The notes: generated by a model not told the origin, from the sequence alone. A DNA stretch of 5,667 nucleotides from Sphingomonadales bacterium (GCA_017304125.1 JAFKLV010000144.1:1-5667), one strand, 5' to 3'; positions 1 through 5,667 are shown, numbered from the stretch's first letter. Made by a program: numbers and translations.

Positions 1-665
1 TTGGCGTGGGTCAGCATCGCCGCCTTGGGTAGCCCGGTGGTGCCCCCGGTATATTGCAGCACCGCCACCGCATCGGGCGACACCGCCACGGGGGTCGGCT
101 CCCCGCGCTTCGCCACCATATCGTGATAGGAGATATGCTGCGGGCCGTGCTGGACGGGCGCGATGTCCTTACGCTTGAACAGGCGATAGGCGATGCGCTG
201 GAGCGTCGGCAGCCCCTCGGCGATCGGGCAGGTGATGACATGCCGCACGCCCAGCTCCGCCGCCACCGCCGAAACGCGCGCGTGGACCTCGGTCAGATCG
301 CAGGTGGCGATGACCTGCGCGCCCGAATCCTCCAGCAGATGGCGCAGCCCGCGCCCGACATAGAGCGGGTTCACATTGACCACCGTCCCGCCGAGCCGGA
401 GCGTCGCGAGGAACAGGATCGGATAATGCGGCATATTGGGCATGCACAGCGCCACCCGCGTCCCCGGCCCCACGCCCAGCTCCTGCAAGCCGGCCGCCGC
501 ATGACGCACAGAGTCGGCGAGTTCGGCGTAGCTCGTCACGCGCCCCATGAAGTCGATCGCGGCCTCTTCGGGATGTTTCAGCACGGTGGCGTCGAACAGG
601 TCGGTGAGCGGGCGCGGGGCCGAATCGAGCGGGGCACCTGTCGCAATCGCCTGTTTCGTCACCAT
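1..665 (-). CDS. fadD: Long-chain fatty-acid-CoA ligase (FadD type), N-terminal part, cut by window edge
   Basis: The gene reads leftward from ATG at 665-663 and leaves the window without a stop, giving 221 complete residues of a family usually about 550 long. Established role: ATP-dependent activation of fatty acids to acyl-CoA through an acyl-adenylate, at the cytoplasmic face of the inner membrane, feeding beta-oxidation. Seen directly: the AMP-binding P-loop signature YTGGTTGLPKAAMLTH at residues 205-220. The segment at residues 75-120 (MPNMPHYPILFLATLRLGG, then VNVNPLYVGRGLRHLLEDSGAQVI) is highly typical of FadD. The start is supported by GGGAG at 671-675, five bases upstream of the ATG. 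It is divergent from the DUF2147/FadL pair, consistent with a shared fatty-acid uptake theme. The adenylation and C-terminal lid motifs lie outside the window, so substrate chain length and completeness cannot be judged. Other acyl-CoA ligases of the ANL superfamily are possible but fit less well. Confidence 0.93.
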   Translation of the reverse strand, partial: MVTKQAIATGAPLDSAPRPLTDLFDATVLKHPEEAAIDFMGRVTSYAELADSVRHAAAGLQELGVGPGTRVALCMPNMPHYPILFLATLRLGGTVVNVNPLYVGRGLRHLLEDSGAQVIATCDLTEVHARVSAVAAELGVRHVITCPIAEGLPTLQRIAYRLFKRKDIAPVQHGPQHISYHDMVAKRGEPTPVAVSPDAVAVLQYTGGTTGLPKAAMLTHA

Positions 666-679
666 TTTCTCTCCCATAC

Positions 680-695
680 GTGTCGAGCGTGACAC
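680..695. promoter_or_regulatory. Inverted repeat just upstream of the fadD start (possible operator)
   Basis: GTGTC (680-684) and GACAC (691-695) form a perfect 5-bp inverted repeat around a 6-bp spacer. It starts 15 bases upstream of the fadD ATG, directly behind its ribosome binding site. A second loose pair, GTGAC (689-693) and GTCAC (711-715), overlaps it. Position and symmetry would suit a repressor of the TetR or GntR class acting on fatty-acid genes, but that is inference. The arms are short enough to arise by chance and no cognate regulator is in the window. Confidence 0.25.
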
Positions 696-756
696 AGTTT
701 AGCGCAGCTCGTCACAAATTGGTTGTCCACCGATCGGCTCTTGCCTATGCGGCCTC

Positions 757-786
757 ACCTATAGGGAAGATAGAATACCAATAGGT
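757..786. promoter_or_regulatory. Inverted repeat ACCTAT-N18-ATAGGT in the divergent intergenic region
   Basis: ACCTAT (757-762) and ATAGGT (781-786) are exact inverted copies with centres 24 bp apart. They lie 37-66 bases upstream of the DUF2147 start, in the less GC-rich part of the divergent region where the promoters must sit. The spacing would put both arms roughly on one face of the helix. It may be an operator for the DUF2147/FadL unit. The arms are only 6 bp and I could not place a convincing -35/-10 pair here. Confidence 0.2.
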
Positions 787-822
787 CACCCGCAATCGCA
801 TCGCGCACTAGGGGAGAGGTAA

Positions 823-1230
823 ATGATCGCAATGTCTCTGCTGGCACTGGCCGCCGCGGGAAGCGCGGCCCCCGATGCGGTGATCGGCCGCTGGCGCACC
901 GAAACCAAGAACGGCATCGTCGAGATTCAGCGCTGCGGCCAATCGATCTGCGGCCGGCTGGTCACGTCCGACAAATTGCGCACCGACCCCGCGCTGAAGG
1001 ATCTCAACAACCGCGACGAAAGCCAGCGCAACCGCCCGCTCAAGGGGCTGATGATCCTCAGCGGCTTTACCCAGTCGGCCGACGGGTGGAGCGGCGGCAA
1101 GATCTACAATGCCGACGACGGGCGCACCTATAGCGCCAAGGTCACCCTGCTCGGCGGCGACCGGCTCAGCGTGCGCGGCTGCGTTTTCGTGCCGCTCTGC
1201 AAGACCCAGACCTGGGTTCGCGTCAACTGA
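823..1230 (+). CDS. DUF2147 family secreted protein
   Basis: A 135-residue protein with a short hydrophobic export signal (residues 1-16, probable cleavage after SAA at 14-16), so the mature form is expected in the periplasm. The mature part starts with the family's opening pattern: G22-x-W24, then VEIQRCGQSICGRLV at 33-47. It ends with a C-rich block and QTWVRVN. Cysteines occur as pairs C38/C43 and C120/C126, the spacing typical of DUF2147 proteins, and are likely disulfide-bonded after export. The length matches the family, whose biochemical function is not established; members often occur as small envelope proteins. GGAG at 813-816 sits six bases before the ATG, favouring this start over the in-frame ATG at 832. 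The signal lacks the usual basic n-region, so a slightly different start cannot be excluded. The FadL-like gene begins 67 bases downstream on the same strand, so the two may be co-transcribed. Confidence 0.88.
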   Translation: MIAMSLLALAAAGSAAPDAVIGRWRTETKNGIVEIQRCGQSICGRLVTSDKLRTDPALKDLNNRDESQRNRPLKGLMILSGFTQSADGWSGGKIYNADDGRTYSAKVTLLGGDRLSVRGCVFVPLCKTQTWVRVN

Positions 1231-1285
1231 CCGCGATTTCTACTCAGGGATTCAAACTCAACCAGTTCGAGTGAAGCGTAAGAGT

Positions 1286-1292
1286 AAAGGAG
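1286..1292 (+). promoter_or_regulatory. Ribosome binding site fixing the FadL start
   Basis: AAAGGAG lies five bases upstream of ATG 1298, an excellent Shine-Dalgarno match. It decides the start: the reading frame stays open back to 1109, but that extension would overlap the DUF2147 gene and push the signal peptide into the interior of the protein. Confidence 0.8.
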
Positions 1293-1297
1293 TACCA

Positions 1298-2599
1298 ATG
1301 ACCCCCTCTCTCAAAGTTTCGATTGCTGCCGGCGCATTCGCCTCGGTGTTCGCCTTCGTCGGGCAGGCCAATGCCCAGGCCTTCTACCTTCAGGAACAAT
1401 CCGCGCGCGGCGCTGGCCGTGCCTTTTCGGGCGAGGTCGCCGATACCGGCGCCGCGTCGCTGTGGTGGAACCCGGCGGCGATTGCCGATGCCGATCGGAT
1501 CGAGGGCACGCTCAGCGCCTCGGCGATCCTGCCGCGCGGCCAGGTGGTCGATCGCGGGACGGTGATCGTGCGCCCGGCGCAGGCCCCCGGGCCGGTCGGC
1601 GGCGACGCGGTATCGCGCAACCCGATCAATAATGGCGTCCTGCCCTCGGGCGCATTCGTCGCCCCGCTCGCCCGCGGCATCGTCTTCGGCCTCGCGGTCA
1701 CCTCGCCCTATAGCTTCACCACCGATTACAGCAATTCGAGCTGGGCACGTTACTCGGCGGATCGCACCCGGCTGCGCACGGTCGATATCCAGCCGTCGCT
1801 GGCGGTCGCACTGACCGACTGGCTGCGCGTCGGCGGCGCGGTGAATGTCGAATATACCGATGCCTCGCTCAGCAATAAGCTGCCCAACCTATCCGCCGCG
1901 CTCCCCGATGGCGAGCAGAAGCTGTCGGGCGACGGCTGGAACGTCGGCTGGACCGCCGGGCTCCAGATGCACAATGATTTCGCGACCGTCGGCGTCGCCT
2001 ATAAGTCCGCGATCAAGCACGATCTGAAGGGCGATCTCGCGGTCTCCGGGCTGCTCGGGCCGCTCGCGGGGTCGAACATGTCGCTCTCCGGGGTCCGGGC
2101 GAGCTTCTATACCCCGGCGCAGGTCATCGTCGGCGGGCGCTTCCGTGCCACCAAGGCGCTGACGCTCAACGCGCAGGCGGTGCGCTATACCTGGAGCAAG
2201 TTCGACGCGATCGGGCTCGGCGCGCCGCTCAACACCGCGATCCCGGAAAATTACCGCGATAGCTGGAGCCTCGCCGGCGGCGTCGATTACGCCGTCTCGC
2301 CCGCGCTCACGCTGCGCGCCGGCGTCCAGCGCGCGCTCACCCCGACGCAGGACGGCGAACGCGACGCGCGCGTCCCCGATGCCAATCGCTGGAATTACGG
2401 CGTCGGCGCAAGCTATGCGGTGAACACGCATTTCACCGTCGATGCGGCGGCGAATTACGTCGATTTCGCCGATGCCTCGATCGATCGCATCACCGCAGCT
2501 TATGCCGGCGCCCCGGCACAGACGCCGATCCTCACCAACGGCGAGCTGCAGAAGGCGCATGCCTTCGTGCTCTCGCTCGGCGCGCGGATGGCGCTCTGA
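1298..2599 (+). CDS. fadL: OmpP1/FadL family outer-membrane transport protein
   Basis: A 433-residue outer-membrane beta-barrel of the FadL/TodX class, which lets long-chain fatty acids or other hydrophobic molecules diffuse laterally through the outer membrane. Seen directly: a signal peptide (residues 1-26, ANA at 24-26 before Q27); the FadL N-terminal signature AFYLQEQSARGAGRAFSGE (28-46); and WWNPAAIAD (56-64) with the family's conserved NPA. Later family blocks are SGDGWNVGWTAGLQM (210-224), GVAYKSAIKHDLKGD (232-246), ENYRDSWSLAGGVDYAV (317-333) and VPDANRWNYGVGASYAV (359-375). The length is normal for the family. The protein ends MAL rather than in the aromatic residue most barrel proteins use for BAM recognition. 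It lies downstream of the DUF2147 gene on the same strand and opposite a divergent fadD-type ligase, supporting hydrophobic-substrate uptake. Sphingomonads often have several FadL paralogues, including ones for aromatic or hydrocarbon substrates, so the exact substrate is unknown. Confidence 0.93.
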   Translation: MTPSLKVSIAAGAFASVFAFVGQANAQAFYLQEQSARGAGRAFSGEVADTGAASLWWNPAAIADADRIEGTLSASAILPRGQVVDRGTVIVRPAQAPGPVGGDAVSRNPINNGVLPSGAFVAPLARGIVFGLAVTSPYSFTTDYSNSSWARYSADRTRLRTVDIQPSLAVALTDWLRVGGAVNVEYTDASLSNKLPNLSAALPDGEQKLSGDGWNVGWTAGLQMHNDFATVGVAYKSAIKHDLKGDLAVSGLLGPLAGSNMSLSGVRASFYTPAQVIVGGRFRATKALTLNAQAVRYTWSKFDAIGLGAPLNTAIPENYRDSWSLAGGVDYAVSPALTLRAGVQRALTPTQDGERDARVPDANRWNYGVGASYAVNTHFTVDAAANYVDFADASIDRITAAYAGAPAQTPILTNGELQKAHAFVLSLGARMAL

Positions 2600-2610
2600 C
2601 GCAATGGTTC

Positions 2611-2640
2611 GTGCGGCTCGGGCATCAGCCCGAGCTGCGC
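2611..2640. terminator. Strong hairpin between convergent genes, probable bidirectional terminator
   Basis: GCTCGGGC (2616-2623) and GCCCGAGC (2628-2635) form a perfect 8-bp GC-rich stem around the 4-base loop ATCA. The pairing extends outward to 2611/2640 if two G-U wobbles are allowed. It begins 12 bases after the FadL stop, and the MFS transporter stop (TCA at 2625-2627 on the plus strand) falls in the loop. Neither side carries a clear U-tract, so it may act as a weak intrinsic terminator or as a 3'-end stabilising hairpin. Confidence 0.55.
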
Positions 2641-3902
2641 GGCCGGGTTTCCGGGAGCGCGAGCAACACCGGGAGCACCCCCAGCGCGACCAATGCGATC
2701 ATCATTCCCGGCGCGGCAAGCGCGCCGCTCCGCTGGGTCAATATCTGCGCAAGCCACGGCGTCAGCCCGCCGAACAGCGCGGTCGCGGTGGTCGCCCCCA
2801 AGGCGAGCCCGCTCAGCCGCCCCTCGACCGGCACCTGCTCTGCCGTCGCCACCGCGCCGACCGCGCTGACCCCGCCCGCCAGCATCGCCAGCAGCACCGC
2901 CCCGGCGATCGCCGACCCGGCCTCAGCGCCCACCAGCAGCCGGAACAACGGATAAGGCAGCAGCGCCGAGAGCAGCGCGAGCCCGATCAGCACCGGGCGC
3001 CGCCCGTAACGATCGGCCAGCATCCCGACGAACGGCGTCACCACGATCACGGCGACCCCGGCGATCGTCGCGAGCTGCAACGCCTTGGCCTCGGTCAACC
3101 CGCCGGTCGACACGAGATAGATCGGCACATAGGTGATGCCGACATAATAAGTGATCGATCCCAGCGCGGAAATCGCAAAGCCGCGCAGCACCCCGGGGCG
3201 ATGCCGCGCAAGCGCGTGATTAAGCGGCTGGCGCACCAAGGTTCCGGCGGCGCGCTGCATCTCGAACTCGGGAGATTCGCGCATCGCCGCGCGCGCGACC
3301 AGGATCGCGCCGGCCAGCGCCGCACCGATCAGGAACGGAATGCGCCACCCCCAGGAATCGAGCGCTGGGGTCGGGAGCAGATTGACCGTCAACGCCGCAA
3401 CACCCGCGGCGAGCAACCCGCCGATCTCGCTCGTCGCCGCCGCGAGCGAGGTAACCAGCCCGCGCCGGTGCTTCGCCGCGCCTTCGAGCAGATAAGCGAC
3501 GACGCCGGTATATTCGCCGCCCACCGCGAACCCCATCACGCAGCGCAACAGCAACAACAGCATCCCCGCGGCCGGCCCGATCTGCGCCACGGTCGGCAAC
3601 AGCGCGGTGAGCGCCATCGCCACGGTCATCAGCGTCATCGAGGCAAGCAGGGTCGCGCGGCGACCGTGGCGATCACCGAAATGCCCGAACACGATCGCGC
3701 CGATCGGGCGCAGCAGATAGGCAACCGCAAACCCCGCCAGCGTCGTGAGCACCGCATTCTCGCCGACGAAGAACAGCCGCGAGAGAACGGTCGCAAGGTA
3801 TAGGAAGAGGGTGAAGTCGTACCATTCGACGACGGTCGAAATGGTCGCCAGGGCGAGGGATCGGCGGTCGAGCGGCTGCAAGATCAATAGCCTAGCGGCC
3901 AT
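2625..3902 (-). CDS. MFS transporter, metabolite:H+ symporter (MHS) type
   Basis: A 425-residue inner-membrane protein with about 12 hydrophobic segments in two halves. Family marks in order: VVEWYDF (24-30) in the first helix, diagnostic of the MHS group; MFS motif A as GHFGDRHGRR (73-82) after helix 2, repeated in the second half as ADRYGRRP (296-303); RCVMGFAVGGEY (120-131); WGWRIPFL (184-191); ESPEF (209-213) in the central loop; and EQVPVEGRLSGLALG (355-369). The C-terminus ends LPETRPRSSG. MHS carriers (relatives of ProP, ShiA, KgtP and CitA) import small organic acids, osmolytes or aromatic acids with protons; the substrate here cannot be read from sequence. The ATG at 3902-3900 directly follows an in-frame TAG (3905-3903), so no longer start exists. 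It has no good Shine-Dalgarno sequence, so leaderless or inefficient initiation, or a start a few codons inside (TTG codons 6 or 8), is possible. It is convergent with the FadL gene and stands alone as a transcription unit. Confidence 0.93.
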   Translation of the reverse strand: MAARLLILQPLDRRSLALATISTVVEWYDFTLFLYLATVLSRLFFVGENAVLTTLAGFAVAYLLRPIGAIVFGHFGDRHGRRATLLASMTLMTVAMALTALLPTVAQIGPAAGMLLLLLRCVMGFAVGGEYTGVVAYLLEGAAKHRRGLVTSLAAATSEIGGLLAAGVAALTVNLLPTPALDSWGWRIPFLIGAALAGAILVARAAMRESPEFEMQRAAGTLVRQPLNHALARHRPGVLRGFAISALGSITYYVGITYVPIYLVSTGGLTEAKALQLATIAGVAVIVVTPFVGMLADRYGRRPVLIGLALLSALLPYPLFRLLVGAEAGSAIAGAVLLAMLAGGVSAVGAVATAEQVPVEGRLSGLALGATTATALFGGLTPWLAQILTQRSGALAAPGMMIALVALGVLPVLLALPETRPRSSG

Positions 3903-4047
3903 CTACGGTATCGGCAACCCGCCTTCCATCTCTTTAGAAACAAACGAAAATCTGCTACAATCCGCGCAGTAATCGTTAGCGTTCGAGGGACTTTTTTCCT
4001 GAGACCCGTTCAGCGCCGTTCCGGGCCATCCGCCCCGATCCAGCGCC

Positions 4048-4094
4048 GAAACATTGACGGAAACATGGACGCGACTCGATTCGAAACACTGAGG
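4048..4094 (+). repeat. Three 12-bp near-identical direct repeats (GAAACAYTGACG) upstream of the integrase
   Basis: GAAACATTGACG (4048-4059) is followed immediately by GAAACATGGACG (4060-4071), and GAAACACTGAGG lies at 4083-4094. A fourth copy, GAAACACTCACG (4164-4175), lies inside the start of the integrase gene. Copies differ at only one to three positions and share orientation. A second direct repeat, CAGCGCCG, occurs at 4011-4018 and 4041-4048, exactly 30 bp apart. Clustered short direct repeats beside a phage-type integrase gene are typical of arm-type integrase sites or excisionase sites; that role is inferred here. Confidence 0.5.
4054..4081 (+). promoter_or_regulatory. Possible integrase promoter overlapping the direct repeats
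   Basis: TTGACG (4054-4059) is a five-of-six match to the -35 consensus. Sixteen bases on, TCGATT (4076-4081) is only a weak -10 (three of six). It lies 44 bases upstream of the integrase ATG, and its -35 element is part of the first 12-bp repeat, so a protein binding the repeats would cover it. The weak -10 keeps this tentative. Confidence 0.25.
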
Positions 4095-4124
4095 CGGAGG
4101 TGTAGCTGAGAATGTGGAAGTCAT

Positions 4125-5594
4125 ATGGGACGAGGTATTTTCAAGCTGAGCGCACGAAGCGTCGAAACACTCACGAAGCCGGGTTGGTACGGTGACGGCG
4201 GCGGTTTGGGCCTGCGCATTTTCCCCAATGGCTCGAAGCGTTGGGTGTTCAGATGGGAACGGAACAACCAGCGCCGGGAAATGGGCTTTGGCCCGGTAGC
4301 GTCGGTCTCGCTCTCCACCGCCCGCAGAAAGGCCGAGGAAGCGCGCGAGCTGCTCGCCGCTGGCGGCGATCCTATGGAGGCGAAGCGAGAGCGGGAGGAA
4401 GCGGCAACGGCAGCCGTCGACGAAGCCCGGGCGAAGAGCGCCACGCCGACGTTCGGGGAATATGCCAACACCTATATCGAAAGCCAAAGGGCGGGTTGGC
4501 GAACCGTCAAGCATCACGTGCACTGGCGGGCCACGATCGAAAACCACGCCAAGAACCTGTTGGACATGCCGGTCGACGCGATCACGACCGAGGATGTGCT
4601 GGAGGCGCTGCAGCCGATCTGGCTCACCATATCGCCAACTGCCGGGATATTGCGCGGACGGATCGAAACCATCCTCGACGCGGCCAAGGCGAACAAGCTC
4701 ATCGCCGCCCCTTGGGAGAACCCGGCCCGCTGGCGGGGAAATCTCCTCCACCTGTTGCCAAGGCAAAAGCGCAAATATGGCGTCAGACATCACCCTGCCG
4801 TGCCCTATCAGGACGTGCCGAAATTCTATGCGCGCCTGGTGGAACGCCCCGCGACCGCGGCGCGTGCGCTGCAGATGATCATTCTATGCGCGACCAGAAC
4901 GGCCGAGACCCGGCTCGCCACCTGGCGCGAGTTCAATATGATCGATCGGATTTGGACGATCCCAGGACATCGGATCAAGGCCGGCAGGGAACATCGCATT
5001 CCGCTCACCGAAAGCTGCATGGAAATCCTCCGGGAGCAGGCGGCCCTGACGAAACCCAGACCTGATGGCTATGTGTTTCCCGGATGTACGCCGGGGCGAC
5101 CGCTCCACCAGATGGCGGTGCTCATGCTCCTGCGGCGTATGAAGATGGCCCAGTTCACCGTACATGGGTTCCGGAGCAGCTTCCGCGACTACATGGGCGA
5201 CATGACCGACCATCAGGAATCGGTGGTCGAGATGGCGCTGGCGCATCAGGTTGGTGACGAGACGGTCCGCGCCTATCGACGCGGAGACGCGTTCCGGAAA
5301 CGAACCATCATGATGGCCGATTGGGAGAATTATCTCATCTCGCGACTGACCGCCGAGAAGGAGACCGCGGACGAAATCGAAGACGTAGGACTCAGCAAAC
5401 CCCGCCGCGGCCCGCGGCCAGCATCGCGCGACAAGGTCCATGGCGGCAGTGAAGCTGGCTCGAAAAAGCCCGAGGCAGAGCTATTTAGAGTCGGGTGTGA
5501 ACAACCAGTTGAGGTAAGCGGCAATCCGAATACCCGCCTGCTGCAACCGTGCGTCGAGCTCGGCCCGATGCTCATACGCGTAGGTCCACGATAA
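4125..5594 (+). CDS. P4-type tyrosine recombinase / integrase
   Basis: A 489-residue site-specific recombinase of the prophage/genomic-island class. An N-terminal arm-binding DUF4102 domain (about 5-90) includes PGWYGDGGGLGLRIFPNGSK (19-38) and RREMGFG. The SAM-like core-binding domain (about 107-205) starts at TFGEYANTYIES. The catalytic domain (about 226-395) shows a full active site: Arg258 in CATRTAE, Lys285 in RIKAG, His347 and Arg350 in HGFR, His374 in LAH and nucleophile Tyr384 in VRAYRRGD. It is therefore probably active or recently so. The start is ATG 4125, the first after the in-frame TGA at 4107-4109, with GGAAG at 4116-4120 four bases upstream. The tail beyond about residue 410 is longer than usual; from codon 453 it is antisense to a nuclease gene, so the original stop may have been lost. 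The gene is less GC-rich than the left half of the window, consistent with transfer. No tRNA gene or cargo is visible beside it. Confidence 0.95.
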   Translation: MGRGIFKLSARSVETLTKPGWYGDGGGLGLRIFPNGSKRWVFRWERNNQRREMGFGPVASVSLSTARRKAEEARELLAAGGDPMEAKREREEAATAAVDEARAKSATPTFGEYANTYIESQRAGWRTVKHHVHWRATIENHAKNLLDMPVDAITTEDVLEALQPIWLTISPTAGILRGRIETILDAAKANKLIAAPWENPARWRGNLLHLLPRQKRKYGVRHHPAVPYQDVPKFYARLVERPATAARALQMIILCATRTAETRLATWREFNMIDRIWTIPGHRIKAGREHRIPLTESCMEILREQAALTKPRPDGYVFPGCTPGRPLHQMAVLMLLRRMKMAQFTVHGFRSSFRDYMGDMTDHQESVVEMALAHQVGDETVRAYRRGDAFRKRTIMMADWENYLISRLTAEKETADEIEDVGLSKPRRGPRPASRDKVHGGSEAGSKKPEAELFRVGCEQPVEVSGNPNTRLLQPCVELGPMLIRVGPR

Positions 5595-5667
5595 TTTGGG
5601 ATCGGCAGGATAGATTTTCTCGCGGAGCCTGGCGCTTTCGGCAATCCAGGTTGCCGGGCGCGGGTCG
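5481..5667 (-). CDS. S1/P1 nuclease family protein, C-terminal end, cut by window edge
   Basis: A minus-strand frame enters from the right edge and stops at TAG (5483-5481), giving 61 residues. They read ATWIAESARLREKIYP, then WTYAYEHRAELDARLQQAG and IRIAAYLNWLFTPDSK. Tryptophan plus an ES pair, a helix ending in a tyrosine, then a Q-x-AG-x-R-x-A-x-x-LN ending is the usual C-terminus of bacterial S1/P1 nucleases. These are secreted zinc-dependent enzymes of about 260-300 residues that cleave single-stranded DNA and RNA. The zinc ligands (N-terminal Trp, His and Asp residues) all lie outside the window, so activity cannot be judged. Its last 114 bp overlap the integrase 3' end in convergent orientation. 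The family call rests on a short stretch recognised from memory, hence moderate confidence. Confidence 0.72.
   Translation of the reverse strand, partial: DPRPATWIAESARLREKIYPADPKLSWTYAYEHRAELDARLQQAGIRIAAYLNWLFTPDSK

Noticed and set aside
54..692. A 212-codon plus-strand open frame
   Set aside because: It lies opposite the FadD-type ligase, whose minus-strand frame carries the AMP-binding signature; the Arg/His-rich composition marks it as a shadow frame.
1251..1275. Imperfect inverted repeat between the DUF2147 and FadL genes
   Set aside because: Pairing needs bulges (TTCAAACTC against GAGTGAA) and there is no U-tract; it is not convincing as a terminator or operator.
1109..1297. An upstream extension of the FadL reading frame
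   Set aside because: It would overlap the DUF2147 gene by 122 bp and bury the signal peptide; ATG 1298 has a near-perfect ribosome binding site.
2442..3803. A 453-codon plus-strand open frame opposite the transporter
   Set aside because: It is antisense to a clear MFS gene, is extremely rich in Arg, Gln and His, has no domain pattern, and begins inside the FadL gene. It is a product of high-GC codon bias.
3933..3960. TTGTAG-N16-TCTAAA on the minus strand as a promoter for the transporter
   Set aside because: It is correctly placed and spaced, but matches only three of six and four of six consensus bases, too weak to list.
3978..3997. GTTCGAG followed by a T6 run, resembling a tRNA T-loop and terminator
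   Set aside because: The bases flanking GTTCGAG do not pair as a T-stem, no acceptor or anticodon arms can be drawn, and there is no stable stem before the T run.
3903..4793. A 296-codon minus-strand open frame opposite the integrase
   Set aside because: It covers the intergenic region and the integrase N-terminal half in antisense, shows no recognisable family pattern, and the integrase frame is unambiguous.
5404..5418. GCCGCGG-C-CCGCGGC palindrome in the integrase tail
   Set aside because: A perfect 7-bp palindrome, but built from a common GC-rich repeat (overlapping CCGCGG) in high-GC coding DNA, with no placement suggesting function.
5457..5474. Possible terminator after the nuclease stop (GGCT-CGAAAA-AGCC, or CTCG-N8-CGAG with a T5 run on the minus strand)
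   Set aside because: Stems are only 4 bp and the T run falls within the loop rather than after the stem.
5330..5644. A 104-codon minus-strand open frame at the right end
   Set aside because: It is in a different frame from the nuclease-like C-terminus and has no family resemblance; the nuclease frame explains this DNA better.

Overview
The window looks like a piece of a high-GC alphaproteobacterial chromosome, most likely a sphingomonad (Sphingomonadaceae). That placement is inference from strong G/C preference at third codon positions, compact gene spacing and the gene families present; no rRNA or other phylogenetic marker is available. Most of the window is ordinary chromosomal content. 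I did not find a convincing undescribed multi-gene system.

Left part (1-2599): two divergent units that both point to handling of fatty acids or other hydrophobic compounds. On the minus strand, cut by the left edge, is the N-terminal part of a long-chain fatty-acid-CoA ligase (FadD type). On the plus strand, after a 157-bp divergent intergenic region with small inverted repeats, come a small secreted DUF2147 protein and an OmpP1/FadL-family outer-membrane channel. FadL proteins carry hydrophobic substrates across the outer membrane and FadD traps them as CoA thioesters, so the adjacency makes functional sense.

Middle (2600-3902): a convergent minus-strand gene encodes a 12-TM major facilitator of the metabolite:H+ symporter (MHS) type. 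Its stop codon lies in the loop of a strong hairpin that probably serves as a bidirectional terminator with the FadL gene.

Right part (3903-5667): base composition becomes less GC-rich from about 3903. A P4-type tyrosine recombinase (integrase) with all catalytic residues visible is encoded on the plus strand. It is preceded by four near-identical 12-bp direct repeats that could be integrase arm-type or regulatory sites. Its C-terminus runs 114 bp into, and antisense to, the 3' end of a minus-strand gene cut by the right edge. The visible 61 residues of that gene match the C-terminus of the S1/P1 nuclease family. No tRNA gene, clear att duplication or cargo gene is visible beside the integrase, so it may be a solitary integrase, an island remnant, or one edge of an element that continues beyond the window.
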